Origin: Natrialba chahannaoensis JCM 10990
Lineage (GTDB): Archaea > Halobacteriota > Halobacteria > Halobacteriales > Natrialbaceae
Assembly: GCF_000337135.1 (NCBI RefSeq)
Contig: NZ_AOIN01000100.1
Location: forward strand, 50,111-114,110
Direction of reading: 5' to 3'
DNA length: 64,000 nt
Shown here piece by piece: positions 46,754 to 55,725 of this stretch; the first letter of the stretch is position 1; every line of letters starts with the position of its first letter. The notes beneath the pieces were generated by a model, which ran no database searches, was not told the origin of the DNA, and saw only the letters and a list, made by a program, of their open reading frames with translations. A program made the position numbers and the translations under genes.

Positions 46754-48478
46754 TCACAGATCGACCGTGATGAGGACATCGACGAGTCGCTCCGTCAGCG
46801 TTCCCGTCACCGCGCCAATCCAGAGCAGTGCTGTGAAGTGAATGTACGAATTCCCGAAATGGCCGCCATCTGCCACCCGAAGCACCAGCGACGAGATGAA
46901 CGCGTTGAAGATCAACACCAGCACGATCAGGAATCGGAGCACCGGCACGTTGTACTCGTTCGTGTGAATGAGCGAACCGCCCATCTGGCCGTCGAGATCG
47001 ATATCGAAACTCGAGAGCATCAGGGCCAACTCGAGTCCGATGAAGAACGCGAACGCCGAGGCGGCGGTGATACCGTACATGACACCGACGAGCGTGGTCG
47101 TCTGTTGCTTGCGCTCTTCGCGCAGGTTGATGATCTCGCTCATGTTCGTACTGATAAGTTCCCCGAGTCGCTTCGGCCCGCCGCCCATCTCGCGACCGAC
47201 CAGGTACATCTCGCTGAATTTCTGGATCAGGAAGGTGTTCGTCTCGCCGGTGAAGTAACGCCAGGACTTCTCGGTGCTCAGGCGCATGTTTAGCCGCCGA
47301 TAGAGGTCGTCGACGTTCTCGGTGAGTGGACCGAAGTCCTTCGAGCGCAGCGTCGCGAGCACTTCGGAGGTGGTGCTCTGTTTTGCGCTCTCGCTTGTCC
47401 CGAGTGCACGGATGAAGTTCGGGAACGCCCGATCGCGCTCGAACGCGCGTCGCTCTTCGTACCAGAAGACGAGTCCCGGGATCAACAGCGGGAGGGTCGC
47501 GATAGGCATGTGGAGCATCGAGGGCAGGTCACGAAGTGGGAGTCCACCCGGTTCCGGAATCACGTCGACGAAGATCAGCCCGAGCAGGAAGACGGTGAGA
47601 ACGCTCAATCCGACGCCGACGACGGTCGAAGCGAGCATTCGCTTCTTTGTCGCCGTACGATAGCCGTCTTCGAGATACCAGATCGGATCGTCGGGCACGA
47701 CCGCGCGGATGACGAAGAAGAACCCGATCTGGATGAAGACGAACAGGACGATGACGATGCTAGTCGTTAGCGTCGGATCGTTCCCGGTCAGCAGCGGCAG
47801 CACGATTGCAAACACCAGCGCGAACGTCATCGAAATGATCAGCGAGAGGTAGAGGTCCTTCAGCACGTCGAGGTTGCCAAGTGACTGCTTGTACACCGTC
47901 GAGTACTTCTCCACGAGGACGTCCTGTTCCTGGTGCAGGAACTCATCGAGTTGCTGGCCAGCACCGAGCGTGTAGGCCATCCGTTCGAAGAGGTCTGCAA
48001 CGGATTCACTCGGTACTGCCTTCGCCCGACGGCGACAGGCGTCGCCGAGACTCAGGTGCCAGACATCGACGAGGTCGACAACGCGCTGGACTTCGTCTGC
48101 CAGTTCGCCGTACTCCTCTTCCTGGGCGAGCTTGCGCAGCACCTCCATCCGGTCGATGTTCGTCGTCGACAGGATGGTCATGTGGATGATGAACAGATGA
48201 AACCGGTTTTCCATCTCGATGCGACGCTGGTCGACCGCCAGCCGTGGATAGCCCACTGCCGCGAGAAAGATCACAAGTCCGAGGACTGGAATCAGGAGTT
48301 TGACCAGCAAGAAGACATCGAGAATCACCGCGATGACGATCGTCGCAAGGAAGAACAGGAACGCAGGCAGCAGTACCCCCGGAACGTACAACCGTGCCGG
48401 GAGATCCATCTCGTCGTACGACCGAATGATGGACTTGCTGAGGTCGTTGATCGCCGCTGTGTTATCCGCAATACCCAT
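46754..48478 (-). CDS. arlJ: archaellum membrane platform protein ArlJ (FlaJ)
   Basis: A 574-residue polytopic protein of the TadC/GspF superfamily: two T2SSF-like cytoplasmic domains (about residues 90-190 and 355-460, the latter with LYRRLNMRLSTEKSWRYF and LVGREMGGGPKRLGELIS), each followed by membrane helices. ArlJ anchors ArlI and is the core of the motor. The ATG at 48478 is chosen over an upstream extension. In most haloarchaea arlJ follows arlI; here it is placed upstream of arlCE and separated from arlI by 5 kb and a divergent gene. Confidence 0.94.
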   Translation of the reverse strand: MGIADNTAAINDLSKSIIRSYDEMDLPARLYVPGVLLPAFLFFLATIVIAVILDVFLLVKLLIPVLGLVIFLAAVGYPRLAVDQRRIEMENRFHLFIIHMTILSTTNIDRMEVLRKLAQEEEYGELADEVQRVVDLVDVWHLSLGDACRRRAKAVPSESVADLFERMAYTLGAGQQLDEFLHQEQDVLVEKYSTVYKQSLGNLDVLKDLYLSLIISMTFALVFAIVLPLLTGNDPTLTTSIVIVLFVFIQIGFFFVIRAVVPDDPIWYLEDGYRTATKKRMLASTVVGVGLSVLTVFLLGLIFVDVIPEPGGLPLRDLPSMLHMPIATLPLLIPGLVFWYEERRAFERDRAFPNFIRALGTSESAKQSTTSEVLATLRSKDFGPLTENVDDLYRRLNMRLSTEKSWRYFTGETNTFLIQKFSEMYLVGREMGGGPKRLGELISTNMSEIINLREERKQQTTTLVGVMYGITAASAFAFFIGLELALMLSSFDIDLDGQMGGSLIHTNEYNVPVLRFLIVLVLIFNAFISSLVLRVADGGHFGNSYIHFTALLWIGAVTGTLTERLVDVLITVDL

Positions 48479-48823
48479 TGTTCGTTCTGCGTTCCTCGGT
48501 CCGCACCGCGTGTCTGCAGCAGTTTCGTCGATCGCGGTCACGCGTCGACAGCCGCCACGGCTACCGACAACCGGCGTCGACTGCGACCGCGTACGTGTCG
48601 TAGAGACTCCTTTGAAAGCTCAGCATACAAAACTTCTGGCTGGTACCGTCAACCCGACGCACACTGGCACATTCGGTGTGTACAGTGCTCCCGGTGTAGA
48701 CGCCATTATCCACCGATCAAAAGAGAAGCATACAGAGCCGCTATCGCCTCCGGTCAGTTGGTAACGTCCAGCACGCTGTGACGACGAACGGTAATATTCG
48801 GGCGCAAACTAAGACTCTGACCT

Positions 48824-48942
48824 TTATTCTGGTCCTGGCCCGGACCCGGATTCGGGTTCAGACGTAGACTCACCGCACCGCACATCTGCTGTCGAGTCCT
48901 GTCCCGACTCCACCCACGATTCTAAAGTAAGCAGCGAGAGTT
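48824..48942 (-). pseudogene. possible severed 3' end of the arlD-like gene
   Basis: On the minus strand an open frame leads from the left hairpin of the insertion element to a TAA at 48824-48826 and encodes TLESWVESGQDSTADV, then an acidic, Ser/Glu/Pro-rich end (ESTSEPESGSGPGPE). That composition matches the SESES tail of the arlD-like protein on the other side of the element. The simplest explanation is that the element split the last codons of that gene. The short low-complexity match makes this tentative. The rest of 48479-48823 has no gene. Confidence 0.35.
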
Positions 48943-48984
48943 CCCCGGGTCACCTGGCCCGGGGGTGAATCGCGTAAGCTCTCC

Positions 48985-49383
48985 TCAATGAACCGTCGAC
49001 TCGATATACCGCTGAACAACCTCTTCCGAAACCTCACCCGTCGTCCCCACGTAATACCCATCCTTCCACAACCCGCTCCCCCAGAAGAATGCCTGCTTGA
49101 CATTTGGATACCTCCGTAGAATCTCGTGACCCGAATACCCCTTGAACTGCTTCGCAATCTCAGCGGGACTCCACTTCGCGTCGGCCGCCACGAACAAGTG
49201 AACATGGTCAGACGCAATCTCCAGTGCCACAATATCATGCCCGAACCGCCCAGCCGTCCCATGGAACACGTCTTCGAGGTCATCTCGTACCATGTCGAGG
49301 ACACTGTGCCGGTACTTGGGGCACCAGACGAAGTGATACTTGCACAAACTAATTGAATGCGCATGACAGCGGTACTCTGGCAA
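48985..49383 (-). CDS. tnpA: IS200-type Y1 transposase TnpA
   Basis: A 132-residue HUH single-strand transposase: CKYHFVWCPKYRH near the N-terminus, the HUH motif in SDHVHLFVAAD, and the catalytic tyrosine region in VQRYIEST near the C-terminus. It excises and inserts the element as single-stranded DNA by recognising the end hairpins. It is of normal length with all motifs, so probably active. Its start is 20 bases from the divergent tnpB start. Confidence 0.93.
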   Translation of the reverse strand: MPEYRCHAHSISLCKYHFVWCPKYRHSVLDMVRDDLEDVFHGTAGRFGHDIVALEIASDHVHLFVAADAKWSPAEIAKQFKGYSGHEILRRYPNVKQAFFWGSGLWKDGYYVGTTGEVSEEVVQRYIESTVH

Positions 49384-49403
49384 GCCGAAACACCAGTTCT
49401 ATA

Positions 49404-50756
49404 ATGGCTCGCAACGATAGTCAAACTATGGGTGTCGAAGAAGCTACTCGCACTATTCAATCCCGCCTCTTCATCGAGTCGGGCAACCCCGAGTGGCTTC
49501 ACGACGCTCGACTCACAGCCCGCGAGATATTCAACGAAACCATCGACCTCAAACGAGATGGGTACAATCGAACGGAGATTCAACGCGAAGTTGACCGCGA
49601 CGACTTCCTCCGCAACAACAAGTGCGCCGTCGTTGGCAAAGCCCTCGGTACGTGGACGTCATACAAGCGCCTCCTCGACTGGTGGCACAACCAAGACGAC
49701 ACTCGCGCCGGAAATCCATCGCCGCCATCTACGGATAAGACGGGTGCGTACCCGATCGTAATGGCACACATGGAAGGATACGAGCTTTCCATCGATGAAG
49801 AGGAAGACCGCGTTGACTTCCGTATCAGTCCGAAGCCGTACAAAACGGTCCGAGGTCACTTGCGGGCTCGAAAAACCGATATTGACCAACTCAAGAACGC
49901 ACTCGATAACGATAACTGGTCAGTGGGACAAGCTGAACTCCTGTACCGAGATGGCGTGTACCACCTACACGTCACGGTCACTACGGAGTTCACCATCCCC
50001 GACCCCGAGGAAGAAGCAGACACGCTCGTCGGCGTTGACATCAACGAACGCAACGTCGCACTCACCGCACTCGACCGTGAGTCACACGAGACGCTCGGCA
50101 CGCTGGTCATTGACTACGGTTCGGTGAAAGCCCGTCGCCAATGGTATCACACGGTGAAGAAACGATGCCAAACCCACGGGCAAACCAGCATCCACCGCAC
50201 GTTCAGCGACAAGGAGGAACGCTACACCGAGTGGGTTCTCCATCGCATGTCGCTCGCCGTCGTCGAATTCGCTGAGCAATTCTCGAACCCGGTCATCGTG
50301 TTCGAGGATTTGAGTGGTATCCGCGACGCTATCGAGTACGGCACGTATATGAATCGACGGTTGCACAAGCTCCCGTTCCACAAGTTCGAGGACTTCGTAC
50401 GTTACAAGGCGTTGTGGCGGTCGATTCCGTGTGATACGGTTGACGCGTATCATAACTCGAAGACGTGTTCATGTTGTGGTGAGCGCGGGTATCGACAGGG
50501 CCGCCGATTCCGTTGCACGAATGGGGAGTGTGCCGTCACGCAAGACCACGCTGACAGGAATGCGTCGGTGAACGTGGCGTGGCGAGCGTGGGCGAAGTAT
50601 CGGGGTATCGAAGATGTAGACGAGGTAAATTACCGGACTCACAAAACCCAACCGCAAGTTAGGTTGGTGCGTCTGTTCGGGTCGGGGCGAGTTGTAAGCC
50701 GCCCATCCTCATCCGCGCGTATCGCAGAGCGCGGAGTGCTTGAACTGCAGGGCTGA
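49404..50756 (+). CDS. tnpB: TnpB RNA-guided nuclease of the IS element
   Basis: A 450-residue TnpB with RuvC-like residues Asp in LVGVDINERNVALTA, Glu in VIVFEDLSGIRDA and Asp in DHADRNASVNVAW. The zinc ribbon is CSCCGERGYRQ and RCTNGEC. The ATG at 49404 is chosen; the frame is open back to 49353. The guide RNA of such proteins normally derives from the tnpB 3' end and the right end of the element, here about 50650-50800, which would overlap antisense to the arlD 3' end. All catalytic residues are intact, unlike the remnant at 16729. Confidence 0.92.
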   Translation: MARNDSQTMGVEEATRTIQSRLFIESGNPEWLHDARLTAREIFNETIDLKRDGYNRTEIQREVDRDDFLRNNKCAVVGKALGTWTSYKRLLDWWHNQDDTRAGNPSPPSTDKTGAYPIVMAHMEGYELSIDEEEDRVDFRISPKPYKTVRGHLRARKTDIDQLKNALDNDNWSVGQAELLYRDGVYHLHVTVTTEFTIPDPEEEADTLVGVDINERNVALTALDRESHETLGTLVIDYGSVKARRQWYHTVKKRCQTHGQTSIHRTFSDKEERYTEWVLHRMSLAVVEFAEQFSNPVIVFEDLSGIRDAIEYGTYMNRRLHKLPFHKFEDFVRYKALWRSIPCDTVDAYHNSKTCSCCGERGYRQGRRFRCTNGECAVTQDHADRNASVNVAWRAWAKYRGIEDVDEVNYRTHKTQPQVRLVRLFGSGRVVSRPSSSARIAERGVLELQG

Positions 50757-50761
50757 GGGAA

Positions 50762-52372
50762 TCAATAAAGCCGCGGGTCACCCGACCCGCGGTCGTTTAC
50801 TGCTGATTCCGACTCAGACTCAGACTCCAACTCAGGCTCAGGCTCAGACGCCGACTCAGACTCAGACTCCGACCCCCCCTCAGCCACCTCCGAAGCTGCC
50901 TGCTCTTCCTCCTCTAACCCGTGCCTCCCTCCAGACTCATGCTCAGGACCTCCCGCACCGTTCTCCATCACCCCTCCACTCGACTCGCTCGCAGCGGCGT
51001 CCACTGAATTGGACTCGAGTGACGCGTCCGGTGCAGGTGCCGTCTCTGCGCTGGCCGCAGCGACTGTCTCATCGCGATTATCAGGCACAGAGGCGGTATC
51101 AGTGCCAGTGTCAGCACCAACGGCAGGCGCTGTCGTAGTTTCTGCACCCGAGACAGGCTCAACCCCTTGCACAGGTTCAGTGCTTGGTACAGCCTCAGCG
51201 TCCGGCATATCACGCTCTGGCGTCGCAATTCCCGCAATATACCGCAAACTCCGCTTGTGCTCATCGTTTCGCAGCACCGACTTCGGCTCAACCTCACCAG
51301 CCGCAGACGGCGTTTCGTCGCCACCAAACCCGTTCAACAACCGCTGTAAGTACGTCTCCACCGGCGACGAGATCCACCCCACCGACTCGTAGTACGCAAT
51401 CGTCTGTGCCGCCCCCTCGAGTCCTACCGCATCCACGAGGAACTGGAGCCACTCGAGTGCCGCCAGTTCGGCGTCGTTTCTGGCAGGGACGGTGACGAGG
51501 TACGGGAGGTCGCCGTCCTCGCCGTTCGTTCCGTCGGGCGCTGAGGCGGATGGATCCTCGGCTGCTGGGTCTGGCTCAGGAGCAGTGGAATCTGGGTCTG
51601 CGTCACTGGTCGACTCGGTGGAGCCCATCTCAATCTCGTCGTCGTTCTCGTCGTCATCTTCGGCGGCTTCGTCGAGGGGTTCGTCGGATAGCTCCGACTC
51701 TGCGTCCATCTCGACGCCAAGCTCGTCGTCGAACGAATTCTCGTCTGCAGCTAACTCGTCATCAAAGTCGGTGCCGTCGTCGCCAACATCGTCGTCATCA
51801 TCGTCATCGTCGAACTCGTCTTCCAGGACATCCTCGTCGCCGTCTTCGAAGGTGTCGACCTCGTCGAAATCGTCGTCTGTAGGCTCCTCATCGAGGTCGT
51901 CGTCGAGAAAGTCCTCCGCCTCGGAGTTCATAATATCGTCGTCGATATCGTCGGCGGGGTCGTCCTCGCCGCCGAAGACACCACCCTGTCCCGCGGCAGT
52001 CTCGAACGCGTTGCCGAGTTCCTGGTCGCCAACGAAGGGGTTGATTCCCTGGGTGACGATCTCGTACATGTCGACGAGCTTGTCGACGTTGCGTTCGACG
52101 CTCGTGATTGAGTCGCTGATCTGTTCGTTCTCACCGCGGACGGTTTCGACCTTGTTCTCGAGGGAGTCGACCTCCTTTTCGACCTCGTCGAGGCGGTAGG
52201 TGAGCTCGTCGTCCATCGAGTCTTCGTCGTCGCCGCCGTCCTCGAAGCCGAGGTCGTCACCGATCAAGCCGTCGTCGCTGCCGAGGAGGTCGTCGCCCTC
52301 GTCGGCGTCGGTATCGTCAGCGTCGTCCGAGTCGTCGCCGCCACCGAGTTGGCTGAATAGCAGTAGTGTCAT
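50762..52372 (-). CDS. arlD: ArlD-like archaellum protein with ArlD/E domain
   Basis: A 536-residue acidic protein: coiled coil (about residues 55-105), the ArlC-like VTQGINPFVGD, an Asp-rich linker, an ArlD/E domain at about 285-385 (LAALEWLQFLVDAVGLEGAA; YYESVGWISSPVETYLQRLL; NGFGG; KRSLRYIAGIATP) and a low-complexity tail of SE repeats. Its layout parallels the 813-residue protein at 42678, so which is D and which CE is uncertain. The last residues (DRGSGDPRL) are encoded by the right-end hairpin of the IS element, so the present C-terminus is insertion-derived. The ATG at 52372 replaces an upstream extension. Confidence 0.83.
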   Translation of the reverse strand: MTLLLFSQLGGGDDSDDADDTDADEGDDLLGSDDGLIGDDLGFEDGGDDEDSMDDELTYRLDEVEKEVDSLENKVETVRGENEQISDSITSVERNVDKLVDMYEIVTQGINPFVGDQELGNAFETAAGQGGVFGGEDDPADDIDDDIMNSEAEDFLDDDLDEEPTDDDFDEVDTFEDGDEDVLEDEFDDDDDDDDVGDDGTDFDDELAADENSFDDELGVEMDAESELSDEPLDEAAEDDDENDDEIEMGSTESTSDADPDSTAPEPDPAAEDPSASAPDGTNGEDGDLPYLVTVPARNDAELAALEWLQFLVDAVGLEGAAQTIAYYESVGWISSPVETYLQRLLNGFGGDETPSAAGEVEPKSVLRNDEHKRSLRYIAGIATPERDMPDAEAVPSTEPVQGVEPVSGAETTTAPAVGADTGTDTASVPDNRDETVAAASAETAPAPDASLESNSVDAAASESSGGVMENGAGGPEHESGGRHGLEEEEQAASEVAEGGSESESESASEPEPELESESESESAVNDRGSGDPRLY

Positions 52373-52409
52373 GTGTGGGTTGAGTTCATTGCAGTTCTGT
52401 TCGGTCCGT

Positions 52410-52892
52410 TCAGTCGTCGTCTTCGTCCCAGTAGAACGTGATCGTGTCTTCACTGCCCGTAACGAGCACCGCCACGTCCGTGTCGCCACTTACTTGATGG
52501 GTTTCGATTGTGAGTTCGACAACGCCACCGGCGTCCCAGGTGTTGCTGTCGTAGTCGATCCGTTCGACGTTCGTCACGGGGGAATACGTCCCGTCAACGA
52601 GCGCATCGACGGCGCTCTGTTGTGCTGGGATATCCCCACTGCCGATATTCTTCACGAGAACCGTGATTTCGTATACGTCGTCACCGTCGGGTGCAGTAAC
52701 CATCGCCTCAGCCTGGGATTCGTCGCTGATAATCGCGATGTCGGTCTCAATCTCCTCGGCGACCGATGAACCGCGCATTTCGATCGAGTCGCTCACGTTC
52801 CCGACCTCCATGATGACCGTTCCCGCGACCGCCGAGGCGATCACGAGACTGCCAATGAACATGATCAGGTGGGTCGCCGAGACGCTCGACAT
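52410..52892 (-). CDS. arlG: archaellum stator protein ArlG (FlaG)
   Basis: A 160-residue protein with an N-terminal membrane helix (SATHLIMFIGSLVIASAVAG) and an extracellular beta-sandwich domain (TVLVKNIGSGDIPAQQSAVD). The start MSSVSATHLI is characteristic of ArlG. ArlG and ArlF bind each other and the S-layer and act as stator. It lies 86 bases downstream of arlF and 37 bases upstream of arlD. Confidence 0.9.
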   Translation of the reverse strand: MSSVSATHLIMFIGSLVIASAVAGTVIMEVGNVSDSIEMRGSSVAEEIETDIAIISDESQAEAMVTAPDGDDVYEITVLVKNIGSGDIPAQQSAVDALVDGTYSPVTNVERIDYDSNTWDAGGVVELTIETHQVSGDTDVAVLVTGSEDTITFYWDEDDD

Positions 52893-52978
52893 TTATTCGT
52901 GCTCCATTCGTTGTGGTTCGTCCTTGGTTTGTCTTCTGGCCCGCGTTCGTCTGCAACCGCCGCGCGCTTGCGCCGGGT

Positions 52979-53485
52979 TCACTCCGATACCGTAATCCAC
53001 GCCGTCTCAGCAACACCGCGTTCAGTCGTCATGCGAATACTGTCCTCGTCTTCGTCGCCGGCGAACTCGAGTTCGCCGTTCGCGTCGCCGCCGTCGGAGA
53101 GTTCGACTTCGAGCTGCGTGCCGGGGGCCCAGACGTCGCTCTCGTCTCGTTCTGCGTCACCGTCGATGATCGTGGTCTCGTCGTCGTAACCGTGCGTGGG
53201 GTAGAAGTGGCCGTTGACGACGAGGTCGGTCTTGTCGACGGAGAGCGAGGTCGACCCGTCGTTGGTCACGACGACGAGAGCGTCGTGTTCGTCATCGTCA
53301 CCAATGTACTCGAAGGTGTCAATCGAGAGCGCGGTGTTCTGTTGATCCCGCAGTTGGTCGTTCTGGGCGGCGAACGCGTCGCCGGTCGCCGCGCCGACGC
53401 TGAACACCGTGGGGACGATGACACTGACGGCAACGAGGAAGCCAACCAGGATGACGAGAACAGCGCCGCTCGTACTGAACCCCAT
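52979..53485 (-). CDS. arlF: archaellum stator protein ArlF (FlaF)
   Basis: A 168-residue protein starting MGFSTSGAVLVILVGFLVAV, the typical ArlF anchor, followed by an extracellular beta-sandwich (LVVVTNDGSTSLSVDKTDLV; WAPGTQLEVELSDG). ArlF binds the S-layer and ArlG. A TATA-like TTAA lies only 26 bases before the ATG at 53511, so the transcript is probably leaderless and arlF starts a unit separate from the archaellins. Confidence 0.9.
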   Translation of the reverse strand: MGFSTSGAVLVILVGFLVAVSVIVPTVFSVGAATGDAFAAQNDQLRDQQNTALSIDTFEYIGDDDEHDALVVVTNDGSTSLSVDKTDLVVNGHFYPTHGYDDETTIIDGDAERDESDVWAPGTQLEVELSDGGDANGELEFAGDEDEDSIRMTTERGVAETAWITVSE

Positions 53486-53510
53486 TACGTCTCTTTGAGG
53501 TCTCAGATTC

Positions 53511-53527
53511 TTAAAAGCGCTCTGGCC
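53511..53527 (-). promoter_or_regulatory. arlF promoter with GGCC-N10-TTAA motif
   Basis: On the minus strand the site reads GACTGGCCAGAGCGCTTTTAA. TTAA is 26 bases before the arlF ATG, the right distance for a TATA box on a leaderless transcript. The upstream ACGACTGGCC is identical to that before the 45-residue membrane protein at 46488. The remaining bases to 53732 contain no gene. Confidence 0.5.
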
Positions 53528-53732
53528 AGTCGTGTCTTCAGGTGTCGATTACTCGGTTTCGGTGTGGAGTGGTGTACTCGAGTAACGATGCGCTGGGTAG
53601 CAGTCTTCACCCTGTCGGTTTGGGACAGTCCTGCACTGCACAGTACTGTGCTTGCTGTTGCTCTTCGCTTGTACTGTGGTTTGAGCACGCACCGGCTAAA
53701 AAATAAACTGCAATGCGGTCAGCTGTGCCGAC

Positions 53733-54371
53733 TTAGAGTCGAACTGCTTCGCCGTCCTCACTGAAGAGGTCAGGCGCAGTCAGCGTGACCTGGGTCGTTG
53801 CGGACGATGGCGAGACGATGTCGAGTGTCGACTCGTCTCCCTCACCGAACGGTTCACCATCTCCGAACGGCGTGTCCTCTGGGTTGAAGACGAGCGTGAA
53901 GTCGTTCTCGTCGTCGAGGACTGCGTCAGATGGGGTGACGTATTCGTCGTTGTCATTTTCAGCGACGAACGCTCCCTCGAGATCTTCGACTTCGTCAGCA
54001 TCGTGGTCGAATTCATCGTCGGCGTAGACGAGGTTAGACTGTCCGTTTGGACCGACAGCCTGGATTATCGTATCTTCGAGAGAGATATCATCTGCCCCTG
54101 GTGCGGCAGTAATGCCAACGCGGATCTCTTCGAGGTGTCCATCCTCTGCACCGCCATCGTTGTCTACGATACCGACAGCACTCGTGGCATCAATCCGCTC
54201 GGAAACGAGTTCAGTACTCTCTTCACCTGTCGCTTCGGCCTGCGACTGCAGGAGACCTGCAGTGTTGATCAGGACGCCCGCAGCGATTGCGGCGACCAGC
54301 ACCATTGCGATGAACACAATGAGGGTACCGATCCCAACCTGACCGCGGTCGTCATTGTTGGTTTCGAACAT
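53733..54371 (-). CDS. archaellin (type B), short form
   Basis: A 212-residue archaellin. The class III signal ends in NDDRGQ and is followed by the mature start [20 protein letters not shown], cleaved by PibD/ArlK. The hydrophobic helix packs in the filament core, and the outer domain (about 130 residues) is acidic. It starts two bases after the stop of the longer archaellin gene, so the pair is co-transcribed. Its N-terminal 50 residues are nearly identical to those of its neighbour. Confidence 0.93.
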   Translation of the reverse strand: MFETNNDDRGQVGIGTLIVFIAMVLVAAIAAGVLINTAGLLQSQAEATGEESTELVSERIDATSAVGIVDNDGGAEDGHLEEIRVGITAAPGADDISLEDTIIQAVGPNGQSNLVYADDEFDHDADEVEDLEGAFVAENDNDEYVTPSDAVLDDENDFTLVFNPEDTPFGDGEPFGEGDESTLDIVSPSSATTQVTLTAPDLFSEDGEAVRL

Positions 54372-54373
54372 TG

Positions 54374-55669
54374 TTATAGCCTCACCGATTCGTCATCGTT
54401 CGTAATGGTCGTTGGAACACGAAGTTCCGCTTCCGTCGTCGCACCGGAGTCGGTCGTGAAGATAACCGACAACCGCTCACCTTCGGTCAGACGGTCGTAG
54501 TTATCAATCTCACCGACGACACGGAACGTCACTTCCGCTCGGTCAGTGCTGTCCGTCAGCACACCGTCAGTGACACCCTGAATGTTCTCGACGTTCCGGG
54601 CTTCACTGATTGCAACACTGTCTGCGCCCTGCTCGCCGATGAACTGAACAGAGGTCTGTTCGAGGTCAATCGGGTTCGATCCAGGTGCCGTTGCAGTGAC
54701 GAACTGGACTTCACTCACGCGGTTTTCGAAGTCACCGAACTCAAGAGATTCAGTCGGGATGATGTCGACTGGTCCAGCTGCGCCGTCTGTAATCACATGA
54801 TCGTCGCCCGTGTCATCAACTGCAAAGGTGTCGACGGCTTCTTCATCGAGGCCGATCAATTCGAGGACGTAGTCTCCCTCGTCAAGTTCGCCTAGGTCGA
54901 AGACTGCCACGTCATCGTCGTCGAGGTTGGCGTCATCGAGTGCAGTTTCAACTGCAGCAGTCTCGAAGTCAGCAGCCTCGTTGGCTTCGAAGACAACCTC
55001 TTCAATGATGCCCTGGCTGCGGTCACTATCCGTTGCACGGACAGCTAATTCGTTTTCGATTTCCGACTCATCGAAGTCTTCATTGGTTCCGTCTGGCAGC
55101 TCGATCGCTGCGAAGACCTGCGAACTGTCGGCTGGTGCGTCTGCTGCTTCGAGAGCGCCGAAGTCATGTTCTGGATCAGCGACAGTCGTGTCCACTTGTG
55201 CAGTCTCTGCAGCGAACGAGTCACCGTCGATAGTGACTTCCAGATCAGCAATTTCAGGAAGCCCATCGAGGACAAACTCACCTTCAACTCCCACTTCTTC
55301 TGGGAGTTCACCAAGCTGCGTGTCTTCGATCCCATCAGCAGCACTGGTGCCCACAGAAATTGTTATATCTTCCCCAGTATGCGCCTCATCGTCTGGCGTC
55401 ACTGTGACTGTAAGTTCACCATCGTTAGACCCATCATGGATACCTAACGTAGTGGGAGCGACGCTCCCCGACTCACTCACGATCTGCAGGCGATCGCTCA
55501 CCTGACTCGTCGATTCCTCACCGGTGGCTTCAGCCTGCGTCTGCAGGAAGCCAGCCGTGTTGATCAGCACGCCCGCGGCAATCGCAGCGACCAGCACCAT
55601 CGCGATGAACACGATGAGGGTGCCGATCCCCACTTGACCGCGGTCGTCGTCTGTAATTCGTTCGAACAT
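54374..55669 (-). CDS. archaellin (type B), long form
   Basis: A 431-residue archaellin, about twice the length of its neighbour. Signal ITDDDRGQ and mature start [20 protein letters not shown] are canonical. Residues 60-330 form an enlarged acidic outer region, while the last 110 residues ([20 protein letters not shown], ending [12 protein letters not shown]) resemble the C-terminal core of ordinary archaellins. Extra outer domains can decorate filaments. It is the first gene of the archaellin operon, downstream of a four-copy promoter motif. Confidence 0.92.
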   Translation of the reverse strand: MFERITDDDRGQVGIGTLIVFIAMVLVAAIAAGVLINTAGFLQTQAEATGEESTSQVSDRLQIVSESGSVAPTTLGIHDGSNDGELTVTVTPDDEAHTGEDITISVGTSAADGIEDTQLGELPEEVGVEGEFVLDGLPEIADLEVTIDGDSFAAETAQVDTTVADPEHDFGALEAADAPADSSQVFAAIELPDGTNEDFDESEIENELAVRATDSDRSQGIIEEVVFEANEAADFETAAVETALDDANLDDDDVAVFDLGELDEGDYVLELIGLDEEAVDTFAVDDTGDDHVITDGAAGPVDIIPTESLEFGDFENRVSEVQFVTATAPGSNPIDLEQTSVQFIGEQGADSVAISEARNVENIQGVTDGVLTDSTDRAEVTFRVVGEIDNYDRLTEGERLSVIFTTDSGATTEAELRVPTTITNDDESVRL

Positions 55670-55681
55670 TGGTATTATACA

Positions 55682-55696
55682 CCCGGCGATACCGGG
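55682..55696 (-). promoter_or_regulatory. hairpin in the archaellin 5' leader
   Basis: CCCGG-CGATA-CCGGG forms a perfect 5-bp stem 13 bases before the archaellin ATG. The TATA-like box CTTAATAA (minus strand, 55723-55730) predicts a start near 55700, so the hairpin would be at the 5' end of the mRNA, where it could stabilise this abundant transcript. Most haloarchaeal transcripts have no leader, so a structured leader is notable. Confidence 0.4.
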
Positions 55697-55725
55697 CAGT
55701 GGACACAGGTTCAGAGTGATTGTTA

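Larger units (their letters stand above)
48943..50792. mobile_element. IS200/IS605-family insertion sequence
   Basis: The element holds divergent tnpA (minus) and tnpB (plus) genes between two related subterminal hairpins: CCCCGGG...CCCGGGG at 48943-48964 and CCGCGGGTC-ACCC-GACCCGCGG at 50771-50792. The two 22-base hairpins match at 18 positions and share the core CGGGTCACC. Hairpin ends without terminal inverted repeats or target duplication are typical of this family. The exact ends lie slightly outside the hairpins. It interrupts the archaellum operon between arlD and arlJ and appears intact. Confidence 0.85.

Noticed and set aside
50800-50880. GACTCA-type tandem repeat next to the insertion element
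   Set aside because: It encodes the Ser/Glu repeats of the ArlD tail in frame, so it is coding low complexity rather than a separate repeat element.
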